From Bacillota bacterium (lineage in GTDB: Bacteria; Bacillota; Clostridia; Oscillospirales; Ruminococcaceae), in contig JAEXNS010000238.1 in assembly GCA_023439605.1 (NCBI GenBank), positions 1 to 9,745 on the forward strand: 9,745 nt of DNA, written 5' to 3'. Under the pieces are notes generated by a model. The model did no database searches. It had not been told where the DNA came from and worked only from the letters and a program-made list of their open reading frames with translations. Positions 1 to 5,790 of the stretch are shown here, piece by piece (the stretch's first letter is position 1; the number at the start of each line of letters is the position of its first letter). Position numbers and translations under genes: made by a program.

Positions 1-242
1 GCATGGGAATGGCACAATTACTTAATGCTAAATATGATGAAGATGAACTTTCTTTTTTGAGTTCGTTGCGTTCTTTTTTGAATCCAGAACGTGAAAAAAA
101 CAATATCGTTTTTACAGTAATTGAGGATAATATGTTGGACATAGCTGTAAAATCAATCGAAAATGTAATAGGTGATTTGTGCACTAAGGATACAGGCGTT
201 GTTTTTAGTGTACCTGTTGATTATGTAAAGGGGATAATTTAA
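1..242 (+). CDS. P-II-like signalling protein, 5' end outside the window
   Basis: This is the C-terminal part of a small protein. The visible residues begin with MGMAQLL, which fits the 'SRGMG' stretch found about 35-40 residues into P-II family proteins, so the true start lies upstream of the window and the first ATG is probably internal. The rest reads as a P-II core: a variable T-loop-like region (KYDEDELSF to NPEREKNN), then a beta strand NIVFTVIEDNM, a helix (DIAVKSIENVIGDL) and a final strand VVFSVPVDYVKGI. That last part mirrors the P-II ending 'GKIFVLPVEDVIRI'. The usual nucleotide-binding B-loop (TGxxGDGK) is degenerate here (CTKDTG), and the T-loop lacks the GlnB tyrosine context. 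The gene ends one base before the antiporter start, so the two are probably co-transcribed and coupled. By analogy with GlnK-AmtB and SbtB-SbtA, I infer that it modulates the antiporter. The ligand is unknown. Confidence 0.7.
   Translation, partial: MGMAQLLNAKYDEDELSFLSSLRSFLNPEREKNNIVFTVIEDNMLDIAVKSIENVIGDLCTKDTGVVFSVPVDYVKGII
228..233 (+). promoter_or_regulatory. Ribosome binding site deciding the TTG start of the antiporter
   Basis: AAGGGG lies 10 bases before the TTG at 244, inside the last codons of the P-II-like gene. The next in-frame ATG (codon 12, inside the first membrane helix) has no comparable site, so the TTG start is preferred. Confidence 0.6.
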
Positions 243-243
243 A

Positions 244-1452
244 TTGGAAAACAAAATCTTACTTGAAATTGCGGTAATGTTGATGGTTGGAATTATATTT
301 GGAAGAATTGCAAAGAAACTGAAGTCGCCAAATGTAACAGGCTATTTAATAGCAGGGTTGCTTTTAGGACCTTCTTTTCTAAACATAATTCCATCCGACA
401 TGCTAAATGGTTTTGCTGTAATATCAGATATAGCACTTGCTTTTATTGCTTTTTCTATAGGAAGTGAGTTTAGTTTAGATTACTTTAAAAAAGTAGGAAA
501 AGCACCGATAATAATTGCAATATTTGAAGCTATTATTGCTGTAATTTTGGTAACAGGTATATTAATATTGGTTGGTGTTGATATGAAATTGTCATTGCTT
601 TTAGGTGCAATTGCTGCGGCAACAGCTCCAGCACAAACAATAATGGTTATAAACCAATATAAAGCTAAAGGAAAATTGACATCGTTGCTTATGAGTGTTA
701 TAGCCATAGATGACGCAGTAGCTTTAATTGGTTTTGGATTTGCAGCAACTATTGTTAATTTAACAGTTGGAAATAATTCAAACTTAATTCTTTCGCTTTT
801 AAAACCCATATATGAAATTTTGATTTCTGTAATAATAGGTTTTGTTTTTTCTTTAGTTATGAAACTATTGTTTAAAAGATTTAAAAAACCTTCAAATGTA
901 TTGTCTATAACTATTTCCTGCATATTATTTTCATACTGGATTGCAGAAATAAGTCATGGTTCACCTTTGTTAGCCTGTATGTCATTAGGTGCTTTTTTAG
1001 CGAATATTTATTTTGAAATAGGGAAAATAATGAAGGTTTCGGAAGGGTTTACTGCACCAATATTTATGATGTTTTTCGTTATTTCAGGAGCGGGATTTGA
1101 AATAAAAGCTTTACCTGCTATTGGATTAATCGGAATATTGTATGTAGTATTTAGAGTTATAGGTAAATGGTTTGGTGCATGGATGGGTTGTAAATTAACT
1201 AATCAAGATGATAAAATATGCAAATATCTTGGCCCGACATTAATGCCACAGGCTGGAGTTGCTTTAGGATTAGTAGTGGTTGCAGGAAATATAGTTCCTC
1301 AATATGAATCAAAAATAAGAGTAGTAATATTGTGTTCGACATTTATTTATTCGTTGATAGGTCCAATAACTGCAAAAATCGCTTTACAAAAAGCAGGAGA
1401 TATTTCAAGTGTAAATACAAATGAAAAATTAGTTTGTAAAGTGGTAAAATAA
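244..1452 (+). CDS. Cation:proton antiporter, CPA2 (Kef/NapA-type) family
   Basis: This is an integral membrane protein of 402 aa, the length of a bare CPA2 transport domain without a C-terminal RCK/TrkA domain. It should exchange Na+ or K+ for H+ across the cytoplasmic membrane. Hydrophobic helices fill almost the whole length. Visible family motifs are PNVTGYLIAGLLLGPS (29-44), ATAPAQTIMV (126-135) in the discontinuous helix, and AIDDAVAL (154-161), where D156-D157 is the paired-aspartate ion site typical of electrogenic NapA/NhaA-like exchangers. A basic residue, R304 in VVFRVIGKW, and LMPQAGVALGL (333-343) also fit. The start is TTG at 244, one base after the preceding stop and supported by AAGGGG upstream. 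Tight coupling to a P-II-like gene suggests that a separate small protein, rather than a fused domain, supplies regulation. The family is clear; ion specificity cannot be read from the sequence. Confidence 0.9.
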   Translation: MENKILLEIAVMLMVGIIFGRIAKKLKSPNVTGYLIAGLLLGPSFLNIIPSDMLNGFAVISDIALAFIAFSIGSEFSLDYFKKVGKAPIIIAIFEAIIAVILVTGILILVGVDMKLSLLLGAIAAATAPAQTIMVINQYKAKGKLTSLLMSVIAIDDAVALIGFGFAATIVNLTVGNNSNLILSLLKPIYEILISVIIGFVFSLVMKLLFKRFKKPSNVLSITISCILFSYWIAEISHGSPLLACMSLGAFLANIYFEIGKIMKVSEGFTAPIFMMFFVISGAGFEIKALPAIGLIGILYVVFRVIGKWFGAWMGCKLTNQDDKICKYLGPTLMPQAGVALGLVVVAGNIVPQYESKIRVVILCSTFIYSLIGPITAKIALQKAGDISSVNTNEKLVCKVVK

Positions 1453-1499
1453 AAAAAATCAACTGAAAATTTTATTAAAAATTTTCAGTTGATTTTTTT
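1452..1499. terminator. Bidirectional intrinsic terminator between converging operons
   Basis: A perfect 22-bp inverted repeat (1452-1473 and 1478-1499) with an ATTA loop. The arms carry a GC-containing core (ATCAACTGAAAATTTT) flanked by a 7-base A tract on the left and a 7-base T tract on the right, so each strand reads as a hairpin ending in U residues. The stop codon of the antiporter (1450-1452) and that of the converging permease (1498-1500) both touch its edges, so it must end both operons. Confidence 0.92.
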
Positions 1500-2208
1500 A
1501 TTTTTCATATTGGTCTATCCCATTTTTGTATAATATACAGGATAATTTATAAGAAACAAAATATAAGGCTAACGAAATAAAAATAGAAAAATAATTGTAA
1601 AAAGTTAGTTTATCAAATATATTATCTGCAAATTCATATGCATCTGTTTGGTTGAAAAAAGTTTCAAAACTGAAGTCAGGTAAATCTCCGAATAAATAGT
1701 AGATTATAAAAATAAAAAATATAATATTAAAGAAAATACTCCTAAAAATATTTCCATATTTAACTCCCAAACGTATTATAAATGGATATTCAACAGCGTT
1801 AAAAAATATATTTATGCCAAATAAAGCGATTATAATAGGAGTGATGTTTATTGTCTCTTTTAAGATAATGGAGCATATTAAATCACATATATATAAGCAT
1901 ATAACTGATGTTAGGGACATAATCAATGAAAAGTAATATTTTGAGAGGACTTGTCCTTTGTGATTTTGTGGACTAGAAATAATATAAAAGGCCCAAAGTT
2001 TTCTTTCATCTTTGATAAATATGTTTTGTTGTAAAGATCCAACTATTAAAAAAATTACAGGATAAAATATAACACATATAAAAAAGTGTGCATCTGTGTT
2101 GTTTATAGCTGAAAATATAACAGGGGATAACGTTAAAATGATTGTACCCAAAAGCATAAAAATATTTTTTTTTTGTAACAATATCTCTTTATAGAGAAGT
2201 CCAATCAT
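1498..2208 (-). CDS. ABC-2 type transporter permease (last gene of GntR-ABC operon)
   Basis: A 236-aa hydrophobic protein with about six membrane segments (roughly 15-35, 40-62, 90-115, 120-140, 155-173 and 203-228). It starts with MIGLLYKEILLQKKN, closely matching the start of the neighbouring permease (MKGLIYKDFCLSRKK), so the two are probably paralogous halves of a heterodimeric channel. The stretch KDERKLWAFYIISSP followed by VLSKYY (66-91) is the cytoplasmic segment usual in ABC-2 permeases. Its ATG overlaps the upstream stop as TAATG, and GAGGTG lies 7 bases before it, indicating translational coupling. The substrate is unknown. Homologous operons (YtrABCDEF type) are linked with cell-envelope stress in Bacillus; that is family knowledge and does not establish function here. 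Confidence 0.78.
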   Translation of the reverse strand: MIGLLYKEILLQKKNIFMLLGTIILTLSPVIFSAINNTDAHFFICVIFYPVIFLIVGSLQQNIFIKDERKLWAFYIISSPQNHKGQVLSKYYFSLIMSLTSVICLYICDLICSIILKETINITPIIIALFGINIFFNAVEYPFIIRLGVKYGNIFRSIFFNIIFFIFIIYYLFGDLPDFSFETFFNQTDAYEFADNIFDKLTFYNYFSIFISLALYFVSYKLSCILYKNGIDQYEK

Positions 2209-2960
2209 TAGTTTTCACCTCTTTTTAATATTTTTAAAGAAATAATATAACCCCAAAATGATATAAATAATAAAATTAATATAGAAAGCGGAAGAATGGT
2301 ATTTCTTATTTCTGAAAATTTTGTGAACATATCATTTACAAAAAATTTAAGTTCATCACTGTATTTTTCCATATTACGCATGATTAATATGGAAAAGGAA
2401 ACATATATAATTACAGCAGGTAATATTAGTATAGCAGTAACGATGTTTTTTTGTCTATATTTATATGCTAAAATCATATATAATACATTTACTAAAAAAA
2501 AGAAAATAGAAATGATTAAGAAATTTTTTATTATATCTAAATTGAAATTTCTATTGCTCAAATGACTGATTATAACTGCATTTATTGTTGAAAAAACAAA
2601 TGTAAAAAGAGTGTTTATAATTATGATTAGGTATCTTGAAATGATAATATCACTTTGTTTAACAGGTAAGGAATCGTAAAATATGTTCCATTTAACTTTG
2701 TAGTCGTGAAAAATACAGTCATTAAAAATTGTATTTACAGCAAGTAGGAATAAAGGGAAAGGTAAATATATAAGCGTATAATATGAAAATGTATCAGTTA
2801 AATAAAATTGTTCTTTTTCATTTAGTATTAACCTCATGTTTCCATAAATCATACTTAGTCTAAACAGTATTCCGATTATCATACCATAAAAGTATAAAAT
2901 AGTTGCTAAAAAAAGTTTTTTCCTAGACAGGCAAAAATCTTTATATATTAATCCTTTCAT
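2208..2960 (-). CDS. ABC-2 type transporter permease
   Basis: A 250-aa membrane protein starting MKGLIYKDF. About six hydrophobic segments are visible (near 15-35, 60-80, 105-132, 145-166, 172-194 and 222-243). The cytoplasmic stretch YDSLPVKQSDIIISRY (95-110) matches the 'SLPV...SRY/SKY' region of ABC-2 permeases encoded with YtrB-like ATPases. I choose ATG at 2960 because AGGAGT (2968-2973) sits 7 bases upstream; an in-frame TTG at 2966 would leave only one base between the site and the start. The gene overlaps the end of the ATPase gene by 20 bases and the next permease by one base, so the three should be made in fixed ratio. The two permeases presumably pair with the ATPase into one exporter of unknown substrate. 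Confidence 0.8.
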   Translation of the reverse strand: MKGLIYKDFCLSRKKLFLATILYFYGMIIGILFRLSMIYGNMRLILNEKEQFYLTDTFSYYTLIYLPFPLFLLAVNTIFNDCIFHDYKVKWNIFYDSLPVKQSDIIISRYLIIIINTLFTFVFSTINAVIISHLSNRNFNLDIIKNFLIISIFFFLVNVLYMILAYKYRQKNIVTAILILPAVIIYVSFSILIMRNMEKYSDELKFFVNDMFTKFSEIRNTILPLSILILLFISFWGYIISLKILKRGEN

Positions 2961-3837
2961 TTTCAAAACTCCTTTTTTTGTTCTTGATATAGAAAAGCAT
3001 TATTTCTTCAAGCGTGGTATTATCCATAATAAGACCTGAATATTTTTTTCTACATAAGGCCTTGTCTTTAACCATGACATCTATATTAAATTCGTTTGTT
3101 CTAACACTTACAACATCTTCGATATCTATATTTTTATAATCGTTTTTGCTACACTTTATAACACCATGATTTTCTAAAATATCATCTTTATACCCTGAAA
3201 TAAGTAGCTCACCCTTATCTATAAAAGTTATGCTGTCAGCTATTTTTTCTAAATCAGAAGTTATATGTGATGACATAAAAATAGTATGATCTTCTTCTTG
3301 TAAAAATTCCAGAAAAATATCAAGTATTTCGCTTCTCACAACTGGATCAAGTCCTGTAGTGGCTTCATCCATAATAAGAAGTTTTGCGTTATGAGAAAGA
3401 GCAGTAGCTATTTGAAGTTTCATTTTCATCCCTTTAGAAAACTTGCCTAATTTCTTTTTTTGTGGCAAAGAAAATCTATCAAGATATGATTTATAGGTTT
3501 CACTATTCCATTCTTTATAAATGTTACGGAGTATTGTATTGATTTGTGTTGGATTTAATTCATCATGAAATGGTAATTCGTCAAAAACAACAGAAATGTT
3601 CTCTTTAATTTCTTTTTCGTTTAACGTATTATCCATTCCAAATATTTTTATATTGCCTGAATTACGGTGCAATATGTTTAATAGCAGTTTTATTGTAGTA
3701 GTTTTGCCAGAACCATTTTGTCCAATGAAACCCATGATGCTTCCTTTTGGAACAGACATATTTAGGCTGTTTAAAGTAAATCCATCAAATTTTTTAGTTA
3801 AATTACTTATTTCAATTGCGTTGGTATAATCATTCAT
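2941..3837 (-). CDS. ABC transporter ATP-binding protein, YtrB-like
   Basis: A cytoplasmic ATPase subunit of 298 aa that powers the two downstream permeases. Motifs in order: Walker A GQNGSGKT (39-46), a Q-loop region VVFDELPF where the usual glutamine is D86 (common in this subfamily), signature FSKGM (133-137) in place of LSGGQ, Walker B LLIMDEAT with D157 and E158, the D-loop GLDP, and the switch histidine in SSH (H191). A C-terminal extension of about 80 residues follows the core domain. ATG at 3837 is preferred because GAGGTG (3844-3849) lies 6 bases upstream; a GTG at 3846 is also in frame but falls inside that site. The start overlaps the end of the gntR gene by 8 bases. All catalytic residues are intact, so the protein should be active. 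Confidence 0.92.
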   Translation of the reverse strand: MNDYTNAIEISNLTKKFDGFTLNSLNMSVPKGSIMGFIGQNGSGKTTTIKLLLNILHRNSGNIKIFGMDNTLNEKEIKENISVVFDELPFHDELNPTQINTILRNIYKEWNSETYKSYLDRFSLPQKKKLGKFSKGMKMKLQIATALSHNAKLLIMDEATTGLDPVVRSEILDIFLEFLQEEDHTIFMSSHITSDLEKIADSITFIDKGELLISGYKDDILENHGVIKCSKNDYKNIDIEDVVSVRTNEFNIDVMVKDKALCRKKYSGLIMDNTTLEEIMLFYIKNKKRSFENERINI

Positions 3838-4213
3838 TTTCCTCACCTCTATATACTATTTCTAGTATTTCTTTTAATTCTGTAATACTTATATCACACA
3901 TTTTTGCTCTATCACATGCCCCTAAAAGAAAAGTTTCTATTTGACGTAAATTTTCCTCATGTATAAGTTCAGAATTTTGTGCTTTTACAAAGCTTCCTTT
4001 ACCCGTATATGATTCTATAAATCCGTCTCTTTCTAAGTCGTCATATGCTCTTTTGGTTGTAATAACGCTAATTCGCAGTTGCATTGCCAGTGTTCTCATA
4101 GAAGGTAATGCATCACCTTCTTTAAGTGTGCCATTCATTATTAGCAATTTTATTTGGTAATAAATTTGTTGATAAATAGGTTCTCCGGAGGAGTTGCTTA
4201 TTATAATATCCAT
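3830..4213 (-). CDS. GntR-family transcriptional regulator, YtrA subfamily
   Basis: A 127-aa protein with an N-terminal winged helix-turn-helix and a short helical C-terminus, the size of YtrA-type GntR repressors. The motif PIYQQIYYQIK (12-22) is followed by GDALPSMRTLAMQLRISV (33-50) with the conserved LPSxRxLA, then TTKRAYDDLERDGFI and the wing YTGKGSFV (69-76). The C-terminal part, about 45 residues, is too short for a FadR or UTRA ligand domain and probably only dimerises. It is the first gene of the ABC operon. GAGGTG (4218-4223) precedes its ATG. Palindromic TGTATA-type sequences lie between the promoter and the start, so it most likely represses its own operon and is released by an unknown envelope or drug signal. 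Confidence 0.9.
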   Translation of the reverse strand: MDIIISNSSGEPIYQQIYYQIKLLIMNGTLKEGDALPSMRTLAMQLRISVITTKRAYDDLERDGFIESYTGKGSFVKAQNSELIHEENLRQIETFLLGACDRAKMCDISITELKEILEIVYRGEENE

Positions 4214-4227
4214 AGTTCACCTCAAAT

Positions 4228-4257
4228 TGTATATATACATTATATACATTATACATA
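4228..4257 (-). promoter_or_regulatory. Candidate GntR/YtrA operator
   Basis: The palindrome TGTATATATACA (4228-4239) lies right at the predicted transcription start. Reading on the minus strand it is preceded by two further TGTATA-containing units (about 4240-4257) that run through the -10 box, spaced about nine bases apart. A bound GntR dimer here would block the promoter. The assignment is inferred from position and symmetry; the sequence is AT-rich, so chance symmetry is possible. Confidence 0.5.
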
Positions 4258-4276
4258 ATTTAAATTTAGTTGTCAA
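4248..4276 (-). promoter_or_regulatory. Sigma-A type promoter of the gntR-ABC operon
   Basis: On the minus strand a perfect -35 box TTGACA (4271-4276) and a perfect -10 box TATAAT (4248-4253) are separated by 17 bases. The predicted start is near 4241, about 28 bases before the gntR ATG. A promoter this close to consensus suits an operon held down by a repressor. Confidence 0.8.
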
Positions 4277-4298
4277 TATATTTTTAAAATTTAAAAAT

Positions 4299-4335
4299 AA
4301 AAAACCTTCTTAAAATTATATTAAGAAGGTTTTTT
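4299..4335 (-). terminator. Intrinsic terminator downstream of lgt
   Basis: A 15-bp inverted repeat (4299-4313 and 4321-4335) with core ACCTTCTTAA / TTAAGAAGGT and a 7-base loop; on the minus strand it ends in a run of six U. It begins 3 bases after the lgt stop codon. It separates lgt transcription from the gntR promoter just downstream. Confidence 0.85.
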
Positions 4336-4338
4336 CAT

Positions 4339-5124
4339 TTAATTTTCAGTTTCTTTTTTATTTGCAGATAAAATTAGATACATTCCAACTGGTAACATTA
4401 AAATACTTATCCATTGAGAAGTGGTTATACCTAGTAAACTTCCTCTGATATAATCATAACGGAAAAACTCTAGAATAAACCTTTCTATAGCGTAGATAGA
4501 TAAATATAGCCCAGCTAATCTACCTAAAGGTGGCTTCCTATATGAATAAATAAATAAAAACAAAAAGACTATAAAATTTATGCCACTTTCAACTAGTTGA
4601 ATGGGAAAAAGTTTAATATCTGTAGGAGCTATTTGAGGACTGTTGAAAAATACGCCGAATTTTTCCGAAGGTCTACCGTAACAGCAACCTGCAAAAAAAC
4701 ATCCAATTCTACCAAAGGCGTGAATAAGTGGAATGGATGGAGCAAAACTATCTATAAGTTTAAAAGCGTTTATTTTATAATATTTTGCATATAAAATACC
4801 TGCAATTAATCCGCCTATAAGTCCGCCATAGAAAACATATCCACCAAAAGCATAGTTTATTAAGGTTTTAAAATCTTTAGAGAGAACTTCAAAGTTCTTA
4901 ATAATTCCACCTATGTTTGTTATAAAATAAACGGCTTTTGCACCTATTAAAATACCAATGCCAGCATGTGCAGCAGATAAAATTAAATCCTCTCGACTTA
5001 TGCCATATCTGTTTTTTCTAAATATAACAATTATAACTCCTAAAATAGTACCTATAGTAGACATCACACCATACATTGGTATTTTGAAGCCCAAGAAATC
5101 TATAAAAGGTAAAATAGTACTCAC
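4339..5124 (-). CDS. lgt: Prolipoprotein diacylglyceryl transferase
   Basis: A polytopic membrane enzyme of 261 aa that moves diacylglycerol from phosphatidylglycerol to the lipobox cysteine of prolipoproteins, the first step of lipoprotein maturation. Evidence: YGGLIGG (99-105), the signature HAFGRIGCFFAGCCYGRP (135-152) with the essential arginine R139, FPIQLVES (173-180), and the C-terminal YAIERFILEFFRYD (211-224). Compared with E. coli Lgt the signature is of the CxxxxCC type (GRIGCFFAGCCYG instead of GRIGNFINGELWG) and the histidine of HGG is tyrosine, as I recall for many Clostridia and Bacteroidetes enzymes. The GTG start at 5124 touches an AGGAAG site with no spacing, so the exact start is uncertain; the second methionine (M17) lies inside the first conserved block and would be too short. 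It follows a DUF4190-like gene after a hairpin. Confidence 0.9.
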   Translation of the reverse strand: MSTILPFIDFLGFKIPMYGVMSTIGTILGVIIVIFRKNRYGISREDLILSAAHAGIGILIGAKAVYFITNIGGIIKNFEVLSKDFKTLINYAFGGYVFYGGLIGGLIAGILYAKYYKINAFKLIDSFAPSIPLIHAFGRIGCFFAGCCYGRPSEKFGVFFNSPQIAPTDIKLFPIQLVESGINFIVFLFLFIYSYRKPPLGRLAGLYLSIYAIERFILEFFRYDYIRGSLLGITTSQWISILMLPVGMYLILSANKKETEN

Positions 5125-5134
5125 TTCCTAAAAT

Positions 5135-5164
5135 ATCAGGCAAACCTTATAAGGTTTGCCTGAT
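5135..5164. terminator. 30-bp perfect palindrome, terminator or attenuator before lgt
   Basis: ATCAGGCAAACCTTAT followed by its exact complement gives a perfect 30-base palindrome. It begins 7 bases after the stop codon of the DUF4190-like gene. On the minus strand it is followed by only a short U-rich stretch (ATTTTA) and then the lgt ribosome site and GTG start. It may be a leaky terminator setting lgt expression below that of the upstream gene, or an mRNA-stabilising hairpin close to the lgt initiation region. Confidence 0.6.
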
Positions 5165-5171
5165 GGTTTAA

Positions 5172-5417
5172 TTAATAGGACATATCTGATGCAGCACCTA
5201 AGCAGGCGGTACATCCGGTGCAAGCTATACACGATACAGCAAATAATACGTTTAGAACAATAGCTATTATAGAAATAATTACTGCTGCTTTAGCAGCTGA
5301 GTCCTCAGGGTTTTCTTTTTTTACCTGTGTTCCAATTATAAGTCCTGCAATAGAAAATGGGAAAACAAATAATCCTATAATCGAGAAAACAAGTGCGAGT
5401 GTTGATTTGTCTTTCAT
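5172..5417 (-). CDS. Small DUF4190-like membrane protein with CxxCxxCxxC tail
   Basis: An 81-aa protein with two hydrophobic segments (about 7-30 and 44-64) joined by a charged loop KKENPEDSAAK. The pattern 'ALVFSIIGL...IAGLIIGT...AAKAAVIISIIAIVLNV' is that of DUF4190-type small membrane proteins, for which no firm function is known to me. ATG at 5417 is chosen because AGGAGG (5427-5432) lies 9 bases upstream; an in-frame ATG at 5426 directly abuts that site and is too close. The end of the second helix carries four cysteines at 63, 66, 69 and 72 (CIACTGCTAC), an arrangement not part of the ordinary domain. It has no lipobox, so it is not an Lgt substrate by sequence. It precedes lgt and may share its transcript. 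Confidence 0.7.
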   Translation of the reverse strand: MKDKSTLALVFSIIGLFVFPFSIAGLIIGTQVKKENPEDSAAKAAVIISIIAIVLNVLFAVSCIACTGCTACLGAASDMSY

Positions 5418-5446
5418 TTTGTTCATCCTCCTTTAATTTATATATC

Positions 5447-5475
5447 AGTTTAATGATATAACTTATATTGTACAA
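5447..5475 (-). promoter_or_regulatory. Weak candidate promoter for the DUF4190-lgt unit
   Basis: On the minus strand TTGTAC (5470-5475) and TAAACT (5447-5452) are spaced by 17 bases, ahead of the AGGAGG site. The -10 box matches only four of six consensus bases. The spacer upstream also holds a 14-base palindrome ATGGAAATTTCCAT (5483-5496) and an inverted repeat GTGTGTA / TACACAC (5518-5524, 5539-5545); either could be a regulator site, but nothing assigns them. Confidence 0.25.
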
Positions 5476-5553
5476 CTTTTAAATGGAAATTTCCATAATA
5501 AATTTATACAAAAATGTGTGTGTATATTTAGTAAAATTTACACACGAGGAAAA

Positions 5554-5687
5554 GTTACTATTCAGCCTCTAAAAGTAAAGTTTACGGGTTTTTAAGAGTT
5601 TCGACTTTGCGAAGTCGACCGGGCTTTCCGGTTGCCCTGGACCTTCGGTAAAATGTCTACACTCTATACATATGGCTGAATAGTAAC
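5554..5687 (+). repeat. MITE-like repeat, type I copy A (134 bp)
   Basis: Bounded by perfect 14-bp inverted ends GTTACTATTCAGCC (5554-5567) and GGCTGAATAGTAAC (5674-5687). Inside are the 23-base block 5575-5597 shared exactly with copy B, a hairpin TCGACTT-TGCG-AAGTCGA (5601-5618), a second stem ACCGG / CCGGT (5618-5622, 5628-5632) and ACCTTCGGTAAA. It contains no coding frame and is visibly richer in G and C than its surroundings. It lies downstream of telA and upstream of the DUF4190 gene. Copy B (7032-7165) is the same length in inverse orientation and matches at 108 of 134 positions by hand alignment without gaps. No clear target-site duplication is visible. Confidence 0.85.
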
Positions 5688-5771
5688 ATTGTCTCAGCAA
5701 TTTGATTAAGTTGACGACATTGTCCAGTCACTCTGGACCTTCGGTAAACCATACATTGGCTGAATAGTAAC
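5688..5771 (+). repeat. Type II repeat fragment, copy A2, fused to copy A
   Basis: Directly abuts copy A and ends in the same GGCTGAATAGTAAC (5758-5771). Its left part (5688-5739, CTCAGCAATTTG, AAGTTGACGACATT, TCCAGTC) matches the reverse complement of the repeat at the right edge of the window at about 45 of 52 positions. The right part repeats GGACCTTCGGTAAA from copy A but is 12 bases shorter. GTCCAG / CTGGAC (5722-5727, 5733-5738) forms a small stem. It lies 19 bases beyond the telA stop codon, where A and A2 may act together as a transcript end. Confidence 0.8.
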
Positions 5772-5790
5772 AGAAAAAATTGTATAAGAA

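Noticed and set aside
480..923. Open frame on the minus strand inside the antiporter gene
   Set aside because: It lies fully opposite a well-supported CPA2 gene, has no ribosome site and its translation looks like a mirror of the hydrophobic codons.
2296..2565. Open frame on the plus strand inside the first permease gene
   Set aside because: Opposite strand of a supported permease in a tightly packed operon; low-complexity Lys/Ile/Phe translation without domain features.
2960..2966. TTG start for the first permease, two codons earlier
   Set aside because: It leaves only one base between AGGAGT and the start codon; ATG at 2960 has normal spacing.
3596..3829. Open frame on the plus strand opposite the ABC ATPase
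   Set aside because: It covers the complement of the Walker A region; the ATPase motifs on the other strand are unambiguous.
5218..5436. Open frame on the plus strand opposite the DUF4190-like gene
   Set aside because: No ribosome site, and the minus-strand frame has a strong AGGAGG site and a recognisable membrane pattern.
5554..5771. CRISPR-like array from the repeated GTTACTATTCAGCC / GGCTGAATAGTAAC units
   Set aside because: Units are few, in both orientations, unequally spaced, and the sequence between them is itself repeated, unlike spacers.
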